Shown piece after piece: positions 49,177-61,925 of a stretch of 64,000 nucleotides of DNA. The stretch is from Cristatella mucedo. Taxonomy: Eukaryota; Bryozoa; Phylactolaemata; Cristatellidae. The stretch lies in assembly GCA_009760855.2 (NCBI GenBank), contig WPIO01000009.1:6170001-6234000 (forward strand), read 5' to 3'. Made by a program: the position numbers and the translations under genes. The notes beneath the pieces were generated by a model. It was given only the letters and a program-made list of their open reading frames with translations, had not been told where the DNA came from and ran no database searches. Each line of letters starts with the position of its first letter. Within the stretch, counting starts at the first letter, position 1.

Positions 49177-49959
49177 TAGAAATGACTGCCGGCGGCAGCT
49201 CCGACGTCCGGACTGAGCGCCTGGGCGTGTATGCGCTCGTATCGGTACTAGTCCCGGCGGACATGCGCATCGCCTCGAACCGTCTATCGCGGCGAGCGAC
49301 TCGCAGGTGCAGCTCTAATGTACGCGGGTACGCCAGCCGTAGCGGACGCGGCTACAGCGAAGAGTGCCCGTGCCCTAACATAAATATGCCGCATCCTCAG
49401 GGTAGAGCATTATTTTTACTCGACGGCGACGGTGAGGGTAGCGGGGTCTAACTCCAGCCACGGCGTACACTGCCGGCTGTGCACTCGTGCTGCTGCTCAA
49501 AGCCTGGAACTCGAGTCAGCTTAACTCCGGGGGAGCGCAACTGACGGCCTGCCGCATGGCTGCGACACTTTAATTCCGCCTCGGCCCTTCGACTGACGCG
49601 CAGACGGTGCCGAGCCGCTAGAAGTCAGGAACCGTGAATAGTGACAGTCGGTCACAATCTGGCCGATTTAGCAAGCCGGCGTTTCTTTACTGAAACTGCT
49701 TGCGAAGGGTTAGCCTTTGTAGACGTCGCTTGGCTCCTTCTACAGACTACGGCATCCGGCGTGGTCATTCGCGAATCAAATTCGGCCGGGGGTGGGGCGG
49801 CTCGCAGGAGTCGCCTGCTCAGGTCGAAGTGGGTTCGGCAATGCAGAAGCCATTAGGATTTAAAGAAGCGCCAGATTTGTGCCTTGAAACGGTCCAATAT
49901 GTAAGGATTACTATATTATAGCCAGCAGGCTAAACCAAGAGAAACTAGGTCCTTCGACG

Positions 49960-50118
49960 GAATAGCCTTGGAGGTAAGATGCTAGCTCTTCACGACCGAA
50001 GTCTCGGGTTCGAGTCCTGCAGTGGGTGATCCTGTATTGCCAACTGCATACTTTGATGATAGTCGCCAATGCTCTTATGTCGCTATACAAATGAAGCTGT
50101 TAAATCAGCTAATATTTT
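49960..50118 (+). mobile_element. SINE-alpha copy
   Basis: ggaggtaagatgctagctcttcacgaccgaagtctcgggttcgagtcctgc (B box gggttcgagtcc), body gtgggtgatcctgtattgcc, end block cgctatacaaatgaagctgttaaatcagctaa and a T/C-rich tail. Confidence 0.9.
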
Positions 50119-50119
50119 C

Positions 50120-52297
50120 CCTTTTCCTTGTCTGACTGGCTGAGTTATTTTCGCCTTACTTCCTCCTTATTAGACATTGTAGCCATGAGTTCCCCATACA
50201 CACGCATGCACCAATGCATACGCATGCACCAATGCATACGCACATACATTGACTGCATACGAATGTAACTGTATTTGCTTGCTTATTTAAATCTACAAGT
50301 CTTGGCATTTTCTCACTTGGCTTGCTTACCGCCAGTGGAATGAGGCCGTGTCACTAGAGGGTAGAAGTCTCCCCCCCACAGTCCGGTGACGATGTGGCAT
50401 CTCTTAGGACGCACAAGATGACTAAGTGCTGATCTTCGAAGTGCTGATTGCCGATAAAATAACGTTTGAGAGTGGCGGCCTATCTGGCCGACCCCCCCCC
50501 CTAGCAGGGGAGTCTAATGCTCCAGTAGACATAGTAATGTGATGTGAGAGGGGAGGCTGGTTCATCCTACCGACGGCTGGCAGACCGTGACCTTAAAACG
50601 GCTTTCATCTGCAGAATTTCAGTATCTGCAGTTGGTGTGGAGCTGTCTGCTGTGGGATGTTCTGCTGTTGCCCTGAGCTACTCAGCAGCTCATTCACGCC
50701 CCCATCACAGACCTGCACACTTACCCGGAGCCACCTGCACTGGTAATCAGCACCAGCGTACCCATCTGTATCTCCAGCTGAGTGGCTCCAGATGCCCTAC
50801 AGCAGCCACTTCCTGCCCATACCTCGTAGCAGCAATACGGCCCACAGCGCCAGAGTGCCCACACAGCTCGAGCAACCAAGGGAGCAGCAGCAGCAGCAGC
50901 AGCAGCAGCTTGGGCGGCATCATCAACAGCAGCGAACCCTTACTCTCCCGGTGTGCCTTCAATCTGGCTCATGCTTACTTGTATAAGGAAACGTTCATTT
51001 AAAGATACTGTAGGTGCAGTATTGCAACGCCCTTCAGATCTTGGTTTATTTGTGATGGGATGCACGGCCCTGACCGGCCCTCTAGGTTAGGCTGCCCCCC
51101 CCCCCCCCCCCCCCGCTGCTCGGGTAGTCGCTGCCAGGTGGGAGGGAAGAACCAAGTGCTCTGCTCGATTCCTTGCACTGTGCTGTAGCCTGCAAAGTTC
51201 AAGCTTGATCATCGACTGGCACGCCTCATCGGCATACACACTGAATCCAGGGCGCAGATAGTCAATGCACTGCGGCAATACATAAGGACACATCGGCTGC
51301 TGCCTGCTCCGACGTGCAGCGGCTGTGCTGCAAGCGTTGCTGCACTATCGAGACATTTTTGCTGAGAGCTCTCGCACCGACGACTGTTCGACCCTCGGCG
51401 GTGTGAGTAATCTGGAGCGCTATGCATCACGTGCAGACAGCGTGGACGGCTGCTGCGAGGCTGGTGCGTCACCTCTCAGACTATAGCAGCAGCTGCTCTC
51501 TCTTTCTCTCTCTTTCTCGAAGAAGAAGAAGAAGAAGAAGAAGGAAAGCAAGCCTGACCGGGCTAAGAGCCAGCAACTGCAGCAGTCTAGCGGAAGTTCT
51601 CTGCTGGCAGAGGGACAGCAGCAGCAGCGGCGGCGGCGGCGGCAAGCAAGCGCTACAGCATCAGAACCGATAGCAGTGATCGCGTTAGTGATAGCAGCAA
51701 ACTGCTGGCAGCAGCGGCAGCAGCAGCTATAGCACTGGCCAGCAGCAGCAGCAGCAATGGCAAGGCATGCTATAGCCAGCTGGCATGCGTCATTTAACTT
51801 TTGAGAAATTGCAAGCCAATCCTCCGAAGTGCCACAGTGCAACCGGCTGCTCGGGCAGCGCGTGCACTTTCGGCTGCTGGAGCTCAGTCGAAGCAGAACT
51901 AACCACTGACTGGGTAAACGATGCGATCCTAACCGAACTCGATGCGGCACCACCAGTGCAGCCCCGGGCAGCACGATGCCGCCGCAGCAGCGCACAGGTC
52001 TCTGCACAGCCCCAGCAGCACCGCAAGCAATCCGAGTCGTCGCCACCGACGCCGAGTTCGGCTGATGCTACCGGCAGTCCTTCCTGCGCTGCTCCTGCGA
52101 AGGGCGGCTTTCTGTGGGCATGCAAGGCGCTTGCAAAGCATTTGTCCGTGAGCTGCCCACTGCCCCAGTCAGCTCTGGCCATGCTGAGAGACTCGTGTAC
52201 AGGCCCCCCAGGCTCGTCTGCCTGTGCTTGCTTTTATGCCTGGCAGCTAGGCTAGTGTGCAGCGGCTGCCGCAGGCGCACACCGGCAGACTGACGCC

Positions 52298-52300
<3 letters not shown>
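50120..52300. other. unresolved stretch with short tandem and CAG/C runs
   Basis: Contains a duplicated 18-bp unit (acgcatgcaccaatgcat) at 50,202-50,243, CAG8 near 50,885-50,910, a C18 run at 51,096-51,114, an AAG patch at 51,521-51,544 and CAG/GGC patches at 51,618-51,645. Overlapping frames of 130-208 codons at 51.4-52.3 kb on both strands have low-complexity parts and no recognised domain. Confidence 0.45.

Positions 52301-52377
<77 letters not shown>
52301..52377. repeat. (GA)38 microsatellite
   Basis: A perfect GA run. Confidence 0.97.
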
Positions 52378-52379
<2 letters not shown>

Positions 52380-52800
52380 GAAGAACTTTCTGGCAGGCTG
52401 CTAGACCTGTATGGCTGGCTGTGGCAGCCCGGTTGAATGGGGGGGGGGGGTCGGCCATGAGCTGCCGGCAGGCCTCGTGTGTCCAGGCCTTTTCCTGTTT
52501 ACCAGGAGGTTCGAAAGCACTCACGGCCGAGGGCCAGTGGGGCAAGCGTTGCACAATTAGGGTCCACGTCAATTAGAGCCCACGTGTTGCAGAGCAGCAG
52601 AATGCAAGAAGCAGCCTCGGTCGAGAGTTCTTGACTTAATCTCCAGTGCAAACAGATCGGCAAGTGCTGCAACGTAGGCCTGACCAACAGTGGCTGAAGG
52701 GAGGCAGAGAGGGAGGGGGTGGCTCTCGGCGGCTTTCAGCAGGGGGAGGCTCTCTGCTGCCCTCTATCGGAGCCGTTCAGGCAAATTAACTCCTGCTTGC
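52378..52800. other. unresolved stretch
   Basis: Only a G11 run at 52,440-52,450 stands out. Confidence 0.55.
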
Positions 52801-52802
52801 TG

Positions 52803-52952
<150 letters not shown>

Positions 52953-54464
52953 CAGCACTGCTCCCACGGCAGCGGAGAAGCCAGCTCACGGCATTAGGAG
53001 CCGGTCAGTGAGAGCAAGGCCTTGAATGCTGGCAACGCTGCGGCTTGCCCCGTGTTGGTCTGCCCTGGCCCTAAGCCGGCACGTGCTTCAAGTTACTACC
53101 GTGCTTGCTAGGTGCGGCCCCCTGGCACCCATCGCGAGCAACTAGAGGGGAGGAAGAGGGAGGGGAAGGCTGATGAAAAACACGTGGCTCGAGCAGAACG
53201 AAAGTTCTAGTTCGGCAGAGTACACTCAGTGCATGCAGCAGCAGCTGTGGTGGCAGCAGCAGCAGTGGCAGCAGCAGCAGCAGGCTCAAAGTCTGAGCAA
53301 AGTTCGAAGAATCTGCTCAAGCAGCCGAGCAGACCACGAGCATTCGGTGGTGCACACCGCCGGCATAACAACATACGTTGATCAAACGAAGCAGCCCTCT
53401 AGTGGTCTCAGCCCAACGGTTTGGTGCACAAAGGCTGTGTAGGAGGGGAGATCCTCTCTCTGTCTGAAGCATCTGCTCGGGGGCCCCCCCCCCACTGCCT
53501 CCAACGACTGGCAACGAATCGCTGGCAACTGTCGCTGCACTCGCTGCCCCACTGGGAGAGCTAAGGCTCTGGCAACTGAAACTGCGCTCGCCAGCTAAGC
53601 CAGACGAATTGTGGCTGATAATCATTCTTCGTGATTATGCGATAATCAACGGCCGAGGCTGCATAAAAGCCGGCGCCAGTGAGATAGGTAGGCACTCGTG
53701 ATTCCAGACTCGGGGCATTTGCATTGGAGCTGATTTGAGCTCTAGGCCACAGGGCCGTTGGTTTGTGCCATGATACCTGTAGCCGTCAGCCGCTGTCAAC
53801 TAGACTTGCCTAAGATATGCAAGTGGACTCGCTACGCTAAGGTGTATAGGCGCTCTTCGTCGACGCCATGTCTTTGTCGACGCCTTTGTTCCTTCTATTC
53901 TTTTCTATTCGTCGACGCCGTGTTCCATCCTTGGGATATCTGCTTGAACTGGTGTACAACGGCACCTACAAGTCGCCAGCCGCGCTACAAGGTTCAGGCG
54001 GGGCCAGCATTCGCCACTCGTCGGTTGAGTCTAGCACTGCTACGATTGCTGTGTTTGCAGCCAATTCTGACCGGATGTGGATGCAGCACACACAGCGTTT
54101 GTAACACCTCTGTACTAGAGCAGCATCGTCGGAAGTGTTGCAGGCAGGCAACTGTGCTTGCTGCCCAGGAAACCATGCTTCTCTTAGGGAACTCAACACT
54201 GACACACGTTGGTTGTGTAAAGCCGATGCACACCGAGAGAGCCGGAAATGCTGGCGTGGCAGCCGTGTATTACAAAACGATACGACAGCAACAGACTGAG
54301 GTCATACATACTGAAGTCACACTGCATGCCTCAGTGAGCAAGCAGCTGAAGACACGGGCCATGGGTCGGATCTCGAGGAGAATACGTGACCGAGATCCAA
54401 GGAGGAATCAGTGTGATACGAGCTGATGCTAACTGACTGGTGGTGACTGCCAAATGTACGATGC

Positions 54465-54500
<36 letters not shown>

Positions 54501-55295
54501 GTGAGCACAGCTTTACGTAAACCTATACCGGCATGGCTTCATGCATTTTGTACGGATCTGGTTCTAGCATTATCCCCAACCGGCCTGAGGATATGAGCCC
54601 TTAGGATACTGATGGGAGTAAAAGTATCCGAGCACTTCCCACTCTGCCACCTATTCCCCGAGATGGCTACTATATTCAGCCAGCTTCACGTGTGTGTGAG
54701 GCCATGGGAGGCGTTCAGTAAAAGCACCGAGTTTTTCCACCATGAGGATGTGGCAAGCATAGCATGGGGGTGTGGCATGAATAGCGGCTATCATGGAAAG
54801 TGGCAGATATTCGGTTCGGCACTGGTTGGCTTGCCAGCTACATGTCAACGTTCAACGGTGTGGCCCGCCGGAGACGGAATCATGCTTTCTTCCATTATAA
54901 CTTCTTCATAATGCCGAAGTGCATTTGCATGGCTGCGGTCTAACCCTTAACCGCTATATGCCCAAGATACTGACAGATCAAGCAAAGCAATTTTGAAAGC
55001 TGCCCACCCGGTAATTCTGTAATTGTAAGCTGTACAAATGTCAACGCAATGGCTTCACCGTGAGCTGCGTGTCTTAGATAACTGCAGACAGTGAATGCCT
55101 CCATCTAAGAGGCAGATAGCAGAGGCCTAATATACCTCAAGCCATTGGCACTGACGTCGGTGCATGAAGGAGTACCGTGCGAGCCAGTGCCTGACGCTGT
55201 GCTACTTGCCACGCCCCAACCACAATAGGTAGATAAGCCTGAGCCGTTATCACTGGCCATAGCCGGAGCCTTTGTAGCTCAACCTAGCACAGTGT
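52953..55295. other. unresolved stretch with CAG patches
   Basis: CAG-rich at 53,237-53,283 and (CAG)9 at 54,468-54,496. A three-fold tcgtcgacgcc repeat lies at 53,858-53,920. The longest frame (53,758-54,426, +, 222 codons) crosses that repeat and carries no recognised domain. No gene called. Confidence 0.45.
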
Positions 55296-55299
55296 TAGA

Positions 55300-55535
55300 T
55301 GCTAAGCTGCCGGCACTCAAGTCCTTTGCCACAAGGGCAGCAGCTGTAACTATAGGAGTTAGTACCTGCAGACGCACGGAGCAATGTCGGCACCTCGAAG
55401 CACTGCTACAGCGAGTGGCAGATGCTGCCTCGACACACGCAAGTACGAAGCCGACGGTAGCAGAGCTTGGAGGCAAAACAGAGCGCCCTTGACCTTAATA
55501 TGGCAAGTTAATATAGACCAGACAATGGGGACACC
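55300..55535 (+). repeat. repeat C, copy 3
   Basis: cacctcgaagcactgctacagcgagtggcagatgctgcctcgacacacgc (55,391-55,440) aligns with the 5.25 and 48.74 kb copies. The upstream tcctttgccaca and downstream taatatagaccag blocks are shared with the 5 kb copy. Confidence 0.65.
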
Positions 55536-55668
55536 TGATTTGGCCCAGTGGTTAGGTGCTTGCCTTTAACGACCAGTGTCTTGAGTGGGCTTGAGCCCTT
55601 CGGCATCTGTAAAGCACCTAGTTAGAGATCAAGTTCTCTAAGGGCACTAAATAAAGGAGACATGTTAT
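55535..55668 (+). mobile_element. SINE-beta, tRNA head plus LINE-B tail
   Basis: tRNA-like head with an A-box region (tttggcccagtggttaggtgc) and a B-box-like gggcttgagccc. It joins directly, at ggcatctgtaaagcacctag, to the LINE-B 3' signature ttagagatcaagttctctaagggcac and aataaa. This is the expected layout of a SINE that borrowed a LINE 3' end. Confidence 0.82.
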
Positions 55669-55669
55669 C

Positions 55670-55840
55670 TTTTTTTAATTTTCTTTTATTCCGCAGCGAC
55701 TGAGATGCAGGTAGCGTCTGTGGCACCAGCCGTGGCATGCAATTCACATCGAAATCTCAAGTACAGCTCACTCATTTGCAGCCCAGAGTGCAGCTGACTA
55801 CCAGTGCATGTATATCCACTAACCAATTGACCAAGTTTCC
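55670..55840. other. unresolved stretch
   Basis: Short AT-rich start, then unremarkable sequence. Confidence 0.5.
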
Positions 55841-55844
55841 TTTA

Positions 55845-55912
55845 CAGAAAATGCAAAGTGCTCAGAAAGAGATTTAGTTCTCTTGAGGCTCTATAAAAAT
55901 GTTCCTATAATT
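55845..55912 (+). mobile_element. LINE-B tail fragment
   Basis: acagaaaatgcaaagtgctcagaaagagatttagttctcttgaggctctata, then AT-rich ATTATT sequence; + orientation. Confidence 0.8.
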
Positions 55913-56514
55913 ATTAACTATTACTTGAGCTGGGCTTTTTATACCACATAAACAAAGATTATGTCACAGCGTCTGGTTCCCTGTGCACTAGAATTCAAGA
56001 ACCGCTAATACTCTCATGCATTTGGCATTTGCATAAGCTCATTAAATGCAAGAGACTGCTGGCTTAAACTTTCTGGCTCTTCACCAGTTCCCACATGAAA
56101 CTCGTCCTACGGCTGCTTCAAGCATGCCTCCGACGAATTGAAGCTTGCTTCGGATTTGATAACGGAGACATAGATGCGTAGTTGCTGCCCTATGTAATAG
56201 AGCCGGTATGCACATCGAGCAATAACAATAACGTCTCGGAGCCGATAACGGGTGTATTCGTGGCGATGCTATATGCGACAGGTGTGTGCAAAACTATATA
56301 ATACGACCTTCGTCGGTCGGTGCGTACGGCTCGCCGGCTAGGCAACCTCATCGTTAGCCCAACTGCTGAAGTTTCTACTACTGGCATGTCCGCTAGGCGA
56401 GGTGACAGCGAATCTCTGTCTCCATCCAAGTCACGGGGGGAGGGGGCAATTCCGGTCAGGCATCCATCATCGAAGGCCTTGAGGCCGGGTGGTTCAGGCT
56501 TCCGCGCTAAAATA
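55913..56514. other. unresolved stretch
   Basis: No gene or element recognised. Confidence 0.55.
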
Positions 56515-56605
56515 ATATGATAATAAAAATAATCACAATAAGCAATTTAAGTTTCGCCCCAAGAGAACCTAACCTCGTTGTTGGTACCTAACACATGTTG
56601 TAAAG
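56515..56605 (-). mobile_element. LINE-B tail fragment
   Basis: AATAATA-rich tail, then + strand tttcgccccaagagaacctaacctcgttgttggtacct..cacatgttgtaaag, a diverged reverse-strand LINE-B end. Confidence 0.65.
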
Positions 56606-56832
56606 GTAAGGATTTCGATTGGTCAGCTTCTGACAGCTGCTGGCTGCTCTTTACTGCTAGCTGCGCTTTCCAGGGCTCTGCCGCATGGCCGTGCCCTGCA
56701 GCTTCTGCTGCCATGTCGTGCTGACCGATGCTCGGCTAACTAGCAAGGCCACGAAGAGAGTCGAGACTCAGGGAGACCATTGCCCAGATCCAGCAGCTCT
56801 GGCACCGGGGGGGGGCAGCCGCAGAGCTCACT

Positions 56833-57112
<280 letters not shown>

Positions 57113-58654
57113 CTGGCAGAGAGACAGCTTCAAGTGAGAAGCACGGTGGAGCAGTGTACTCTCACAATGCTGTTACTCTTGTGAGGGCCGCCATCTTTAG
57201 CGACCCCGGAGAGACTTGCTCGCTGTTATCGGCATATTAGTTTCCCGGTACTGGTAATTCTAGCGACTGCGGTGTCATCCGCCAGCATGACTGGCACAGA
57301 GTATGGTGCCTGGGGCTGCTATCAGGTGCAAGAAGCCACCCAAAACTGCAGAAGTGGTAAAGTTAAATTAAAAGTAAAGGTAAAAGAAAATACCGCACTA
57401 CCCAATTGCAACCCATCTGGACTGGAGATTAATTTCAGCTGTCTTTATCGTGAGTGGTTACTGATCGAGCTAGAAACGATTGGCATGTGCTAAGCCGCTT
57501 AAAGGAAGATCAACTTATGGACCGTCAGAAGAGAATAATACCCTTATAAACATAGGATACCAAATATAGATAAACATTCATTCAACTACAATAGTTAAAA
57601 TTGCCATTTAGCATAGTAATAGGTGGAAATAAGTTCTTACCCTAGCAGAAAAGAAATTGGTTAGAAAATATTCGGCAAAGTGCCATCTGCTGACCAGCGG
57701 ACTGAGAGGTGGCAGCAGCAGTGTGAGCTAGTTCCAGTGAGGCATAGAATCACCCCTAGAGCAGCTGGCCATTGTTTGGTTTGAGTTCTCAGTGCCGGCA
57801 GCGGCCTAGATTAAGTCACAAGTGCACCATTCACCATTGGGTGTGTGGTTTCCGGAGCAATTCGAGCAGCTTTCTTTGCAATCCCATGCTGCACGAATGT
57901 TGACCTCACCACTACGGCTGCTGCATTTACAGCACCTGTTTGCAGAGGACTGAACGAGAGTAGGCTGAGTACTGTGCTCTCACAGTGACACCTGCCTTAC
58001 TCCTGGCTATGCAGCATTGCCTTGGAATCGCAGCTAGTGACTTGTAGGGGCAGCGCCAAAGCATTGAGGCATTTCAAAAGTAACAGAAAACGGCAGGAAC
58101 GTAGAGCCCCTCAACTAACCCGTCCATATCCATGTCAGAAATCTGTTCGACCGCGACGCACGGAGGGTCAAAGGCATCCAACAGCCGCCACTTCGTCAAA
58201 AGCTATCGAGTGGCCCTAAAGCCTAGAGCTGAACTCAACTCAGCTCCTGAGCACGATTTCTAGAGCACGATTCACTGCCTTTCGCAAGGCTTTGGTTGAA
58301 TGCAGCCTTGGCCATATAGTGTCGCAGAATCGGTTCATACAGAAATTTCGTAAAGTGGCTGTGCCTTGTTCCTCGGTGCCTCGGAGAGCTTCGAAGGTGA
58401 GACAATCTGATGGGGTCGGATGTGACGTCAGAATGTGAGTATCGGGTGGTGGATGGGAAGAGGGCTCCCAGCCCACCCTCGGTATACTGATGCACGTAGC
58501 TCCAGTTTTTTGGAGCATTTAGCAGATTGGGCTGGTTGTGTTGCTGCGTCTGCTGCTGCTCGACCTATGCCCGGAAATATTAAATGTTCTGCTTTTTGCA
58601 TACGTGAGCACGCATGTGAGCATCTGTTTTTGCTGAAGGACTCTCTCGGAGGGA
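57113..58654. other. unresolved stretch
   Basis: No gene, element or microsatellite recognised. A 73-codon + frame at 57,272-57,493 has a GTAAAG-derived Lys/Val repeat in its middle. Confidence 0.5.
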
Positions 58655-58725
58655 ATGAAAATTATAATATTACATTTCCATGGCACCCCAAACATCTCTT
58701 TCTAGGCACTTTACATATGCTGTAT
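58655..58725 (-). mobile_element. LINE-B tail fragment
   Basis: Short ATAATATTAC tail, then + strand ccatggcaccccaaacatctctttctaggcactttacatatgctg. Confidence 0.7.
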
Positions 58726-58810
58726 TGTGTGTCTGTATGTGCATGTGAGGGTGTGTGCGTGCGTGTGCATGTATACATAGAAATACTGTCATGTGAGCAT
58801 GCAGACTCGT

Positions 58811-58814
<4 letters not shown>

Positions 58815-58849
<35 letters not shown>

Positions 58850-58905
58850 TGCGTGCGTGCGTGTGTGTGTGTGTGTGTATGTGTGCATGTGTGTGCATGT
58901 GTGTT

Positions 58906-58945
<40 letters not shown>
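58815..58945. repeat. (GT)n with GCGT/GCAT variants
   Basis: GT run with CGCGTGCGTGCGTGC and TGCATG variants over about 130 bp. Confidence 0.95.
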
Positions 58946-58946
<1 letters not shown>

Positions 58947-59749
58947 ACGTGTTAGTGCATGTGTGTGTTAGTCCATGTATGCTGCTCTTAATAGAGAGAA
59001 AAGAACCGGTATAAAGGGAGTTTGGGGTTGAGAGAGAGCATCTGATAGAAGGCAGAACAATGATCAACCTGCTACTGTCATGTCCCCACTGCTGTTCCTG
59101 CTGCTGCTGCCGGCCCCCAGCTGATTGCTAATCAGCCGAGGCTGCTGACTGCTAGCGCTAGGATTGGCTTTTCACCTACAAGCAAGCCAGTTGAACACAT
59201 GCTGGTACATGTCCAAGACTCTGGCCATCACTCACTCGGCGTGACGGCAGACAGAGAGATTGACTCGTGGTGATCTCCTTGGCCTATTTATGTCCGAAGG
59301 AATTGCTCGGCATCTGTGGTGCTACCGAAGACAGAGCCGTCTGTCGAGCTGCTAAGATGGTGACAGGCCGAAGCCCAGCGATTTCGCTCCACCCTGGTTA
59401 ACCTGTTTCGGATGTTATGTCAGCCCGAGGCAAGCTTGACTCACGTGACTGGATGGCCATTGCATGTCAGTCAACTGTCACCACAACCTTTCATCCCTCT
59501 TTGGGCTCTCCTTTTAATAGCAATTGCCCCCTTCCCACCGTCGGCTGCCTGATTTGCCATGACTCCAACTATCGGCAGCCTGATTTGTCAAGATGACAAC
59601 GACAGTGTGATGCAGAGCCATGCCTGCAGCTTGCAGATGCGCTGCTGCTGCATCTGCGAGCGAGCCGCCACCAGCATGCAGGCTTAGGCAGCCCTGCCTT
59701 CGCAGGCTGCAGAAGCGTTTCGACTGCTCGGGCATTCGAATCGGCTGCT
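58946..59749. other. unresolved stretch
   Basis: No gene or element recognised; a short CTG patch lies at 59,097-59,113. Confidence 0.55.
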
Positions 59750-60044
59750 GCCTCCTCCTCCTCCTCCTCCTTCTCCTCCTCCTCCTCCTCCTCCTCCTCC
59801 TCCTCCTTCTCCTCCTCCTCCTCCTCCTCCTCCTCCTCCTCCTCCTCCACCTCCTCCTCCTCCTCCTCCTCCTCCTCCTCCTCCTCCTCCTCCTCCTCCT
59901 CCTCCTCCTCCTCCTCCTCCTCCTCCTCCTCCTCCTCCTCCCTCCTCCCCCCTCTCCTCCTCCCCTCCTCCTCCTCCTCCTCCTCCTCCTCCTCCTCTTC
60001 CTCCTCCTCCTCCTCCTCCTCCTCCTCCTCCTCCTCCTCCTCCT
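59750..60044. repeat. (CTC)n polypyrimidine tract, 295 bp
   Basis: CTC units with occasional TTC, CCC and one CAC unit; nearly all pyrimidine on +. Poly-Leu, poly-Glu, poly-Arg and poly-Gly frames of up to 255 codons come from this repeat alone. Confidence 0.98.
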
Positions 60045-60306
60045 AGGCACGCAATTCTTAGCACAGCTTTGTGAACACGGCTCCACCACCCCGGACGGAG
60101 GCAGAGCGACTGCAAGCGGCTGGCGAGAGCATTTCAGCCCTCTACTCGCCTGAGGAAATGCGACCTGCAACTTTGCTTGGAGGGGAGGGGATGGGAGAGC
60201 AGGGGAGGGGAGGGGAGCAATAAAGAATGAGGATGGACTTAGATGAAAAAAATCTCTATTGCCTCTCGTGACTGAGCTCAACTGTTACGTCATTCGTGAC
60301 CGATGT

Positions 60307-60980
<674 letters not shown>

Positions 60981-60984
60981 TTCA

Positions 60985-61925
60985 TAATAGTAATATTATT
61001 GTCATTATTATTACATATGTTGTAGCGACCTCAGAGAGATCAATTTCTTTCTAGGCACTTCACAATTACTGTAAAAGAAGCATGATCGAATGGTTAGTAG
61101 TAGTATACTCAACGAACGAGCATAACATAGTTAGAGGTAACAGGCACAGGGTCAGCATGCAAATATGGTTAGTGGCAGCATGCACTGTGTCAGCACGCAT
61201 AAGCACATAAAGGTCGAATCACGTGTACCCACTAAATGCTGTCATAAATAGGTGCGTTTTTAGTTTCTTTGTAAACGGGGTCAAGTCAGGGGATGTCGTG
61301 CTGCAAGTTGGGAGTGAGTTTCAGGCTTTCGGAGCATGCAAACTAAAGGCACGGTCTCCAAAAGATTTGAGGTTTGCACTAGGTATAGGTAAACGATTAG
61401 ATTCCGAAAAGCCGGTTGTATGATGCTTAGCCTGGTGGGGGAGCAGTTCTGATAGGTAAGCTATAGCCAAAGAATGAAGGGACCTAAATGTGAGTGACAA
61501 AACCTTGAAGTCTATGTTGCTTGACTGAGAGCCAGTGCAGGTCGGCGAGAAGTGGTGAAATGTAGCAACTGCTCTACTCACGACAGACAAGCCTAGCTGC
61601 AGAGTTTTGCACCGGCTGTAAGCCCCTAATTGCACAGGCCGGTAGACCAGCAAGCTGTGAGCTACAGAAGTCAAGATGGGATGTCACAAATGCAGGGACT
61701 AGTTTAGGCGTGATATCCCTGTCTAAACAAGCCCGAATTTTAGCAATGTTACGTTGCTGAAAGTAGGCAGACCTGAGTGTGGAGCTGATGCGATCGTCTA
61801 ATGAAAGGTCACTTTGGGACATGATGCATAGATTTCCTGCAGATTCAACAGGAGACATGCTGGCAGAGCCGATTTTGAGCGTTAACCTTTCCAATTTATG
61901 AAAAACTAATCCACCCAATCTCCTT
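60985..61925 (-). mobile_element. LINE-B, 5'-truncated, longest 3' copy
   Basis: Reverse strand. ORF2 from 61,918: VESAGNLCIMSQSDLSLDDR, TLRSAYFQQRNIAKIRACLD, KLVPAFVTSHLDFCSSQLAG, LQPVQNSAARLVCRE (up to 61,574). After frameshifts come SNIDFKVLSLTFRSLHSLAI, AYLSELLPHQAKHHT, NLKSFGDRAFSLHAPKAWN. The 3'UTR and tail follow, ending in AATAATAATG-type repeats at 60,985. Together this covers the RT thumb to the C-terminus of an L2/CR1-clade element. Confidence 0.94.

Larger units (their letters stand above)
46900..49950. other. CpG-rich segment, candidate unmethylated island
   Basis: CG dinucleotides are far denser here than on either side, where TG and CA dominate. It contains no LINE or SINE and only one microsatellite, (GCC)n at 48,320-48,370. 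The rise starts near 46.9 kb and fades near 49.9 kb, where a SINE-alpha begins. It could be a promoter/first-exon region of a host gene, or sequence of different origin. Long reverse frames (for example 47,662-47,129, 177 codons) are expected in CpG-rich DNA and are not recognised as proteins. Confidence 0.7.

Noticed and set aside
50202-50243. 18-bp duplicated unit acgcatgcaccaatgcat
   Set aside because: Only about two units and no other copies seen; a simple local slippage event.
53758-54426. A 222-codon + strand frame
   Set aside because: It crosses a short tandem repeat, has overlapping frames on both strands and no recognised domain.
59514-60281. A 255-codon arginine-rich reverse frame and matching poly-Leu and poly-Gly frames
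   Set aside because: All come from the 295-bp CTC tract; three frames are open at once because the repeat has no stops.
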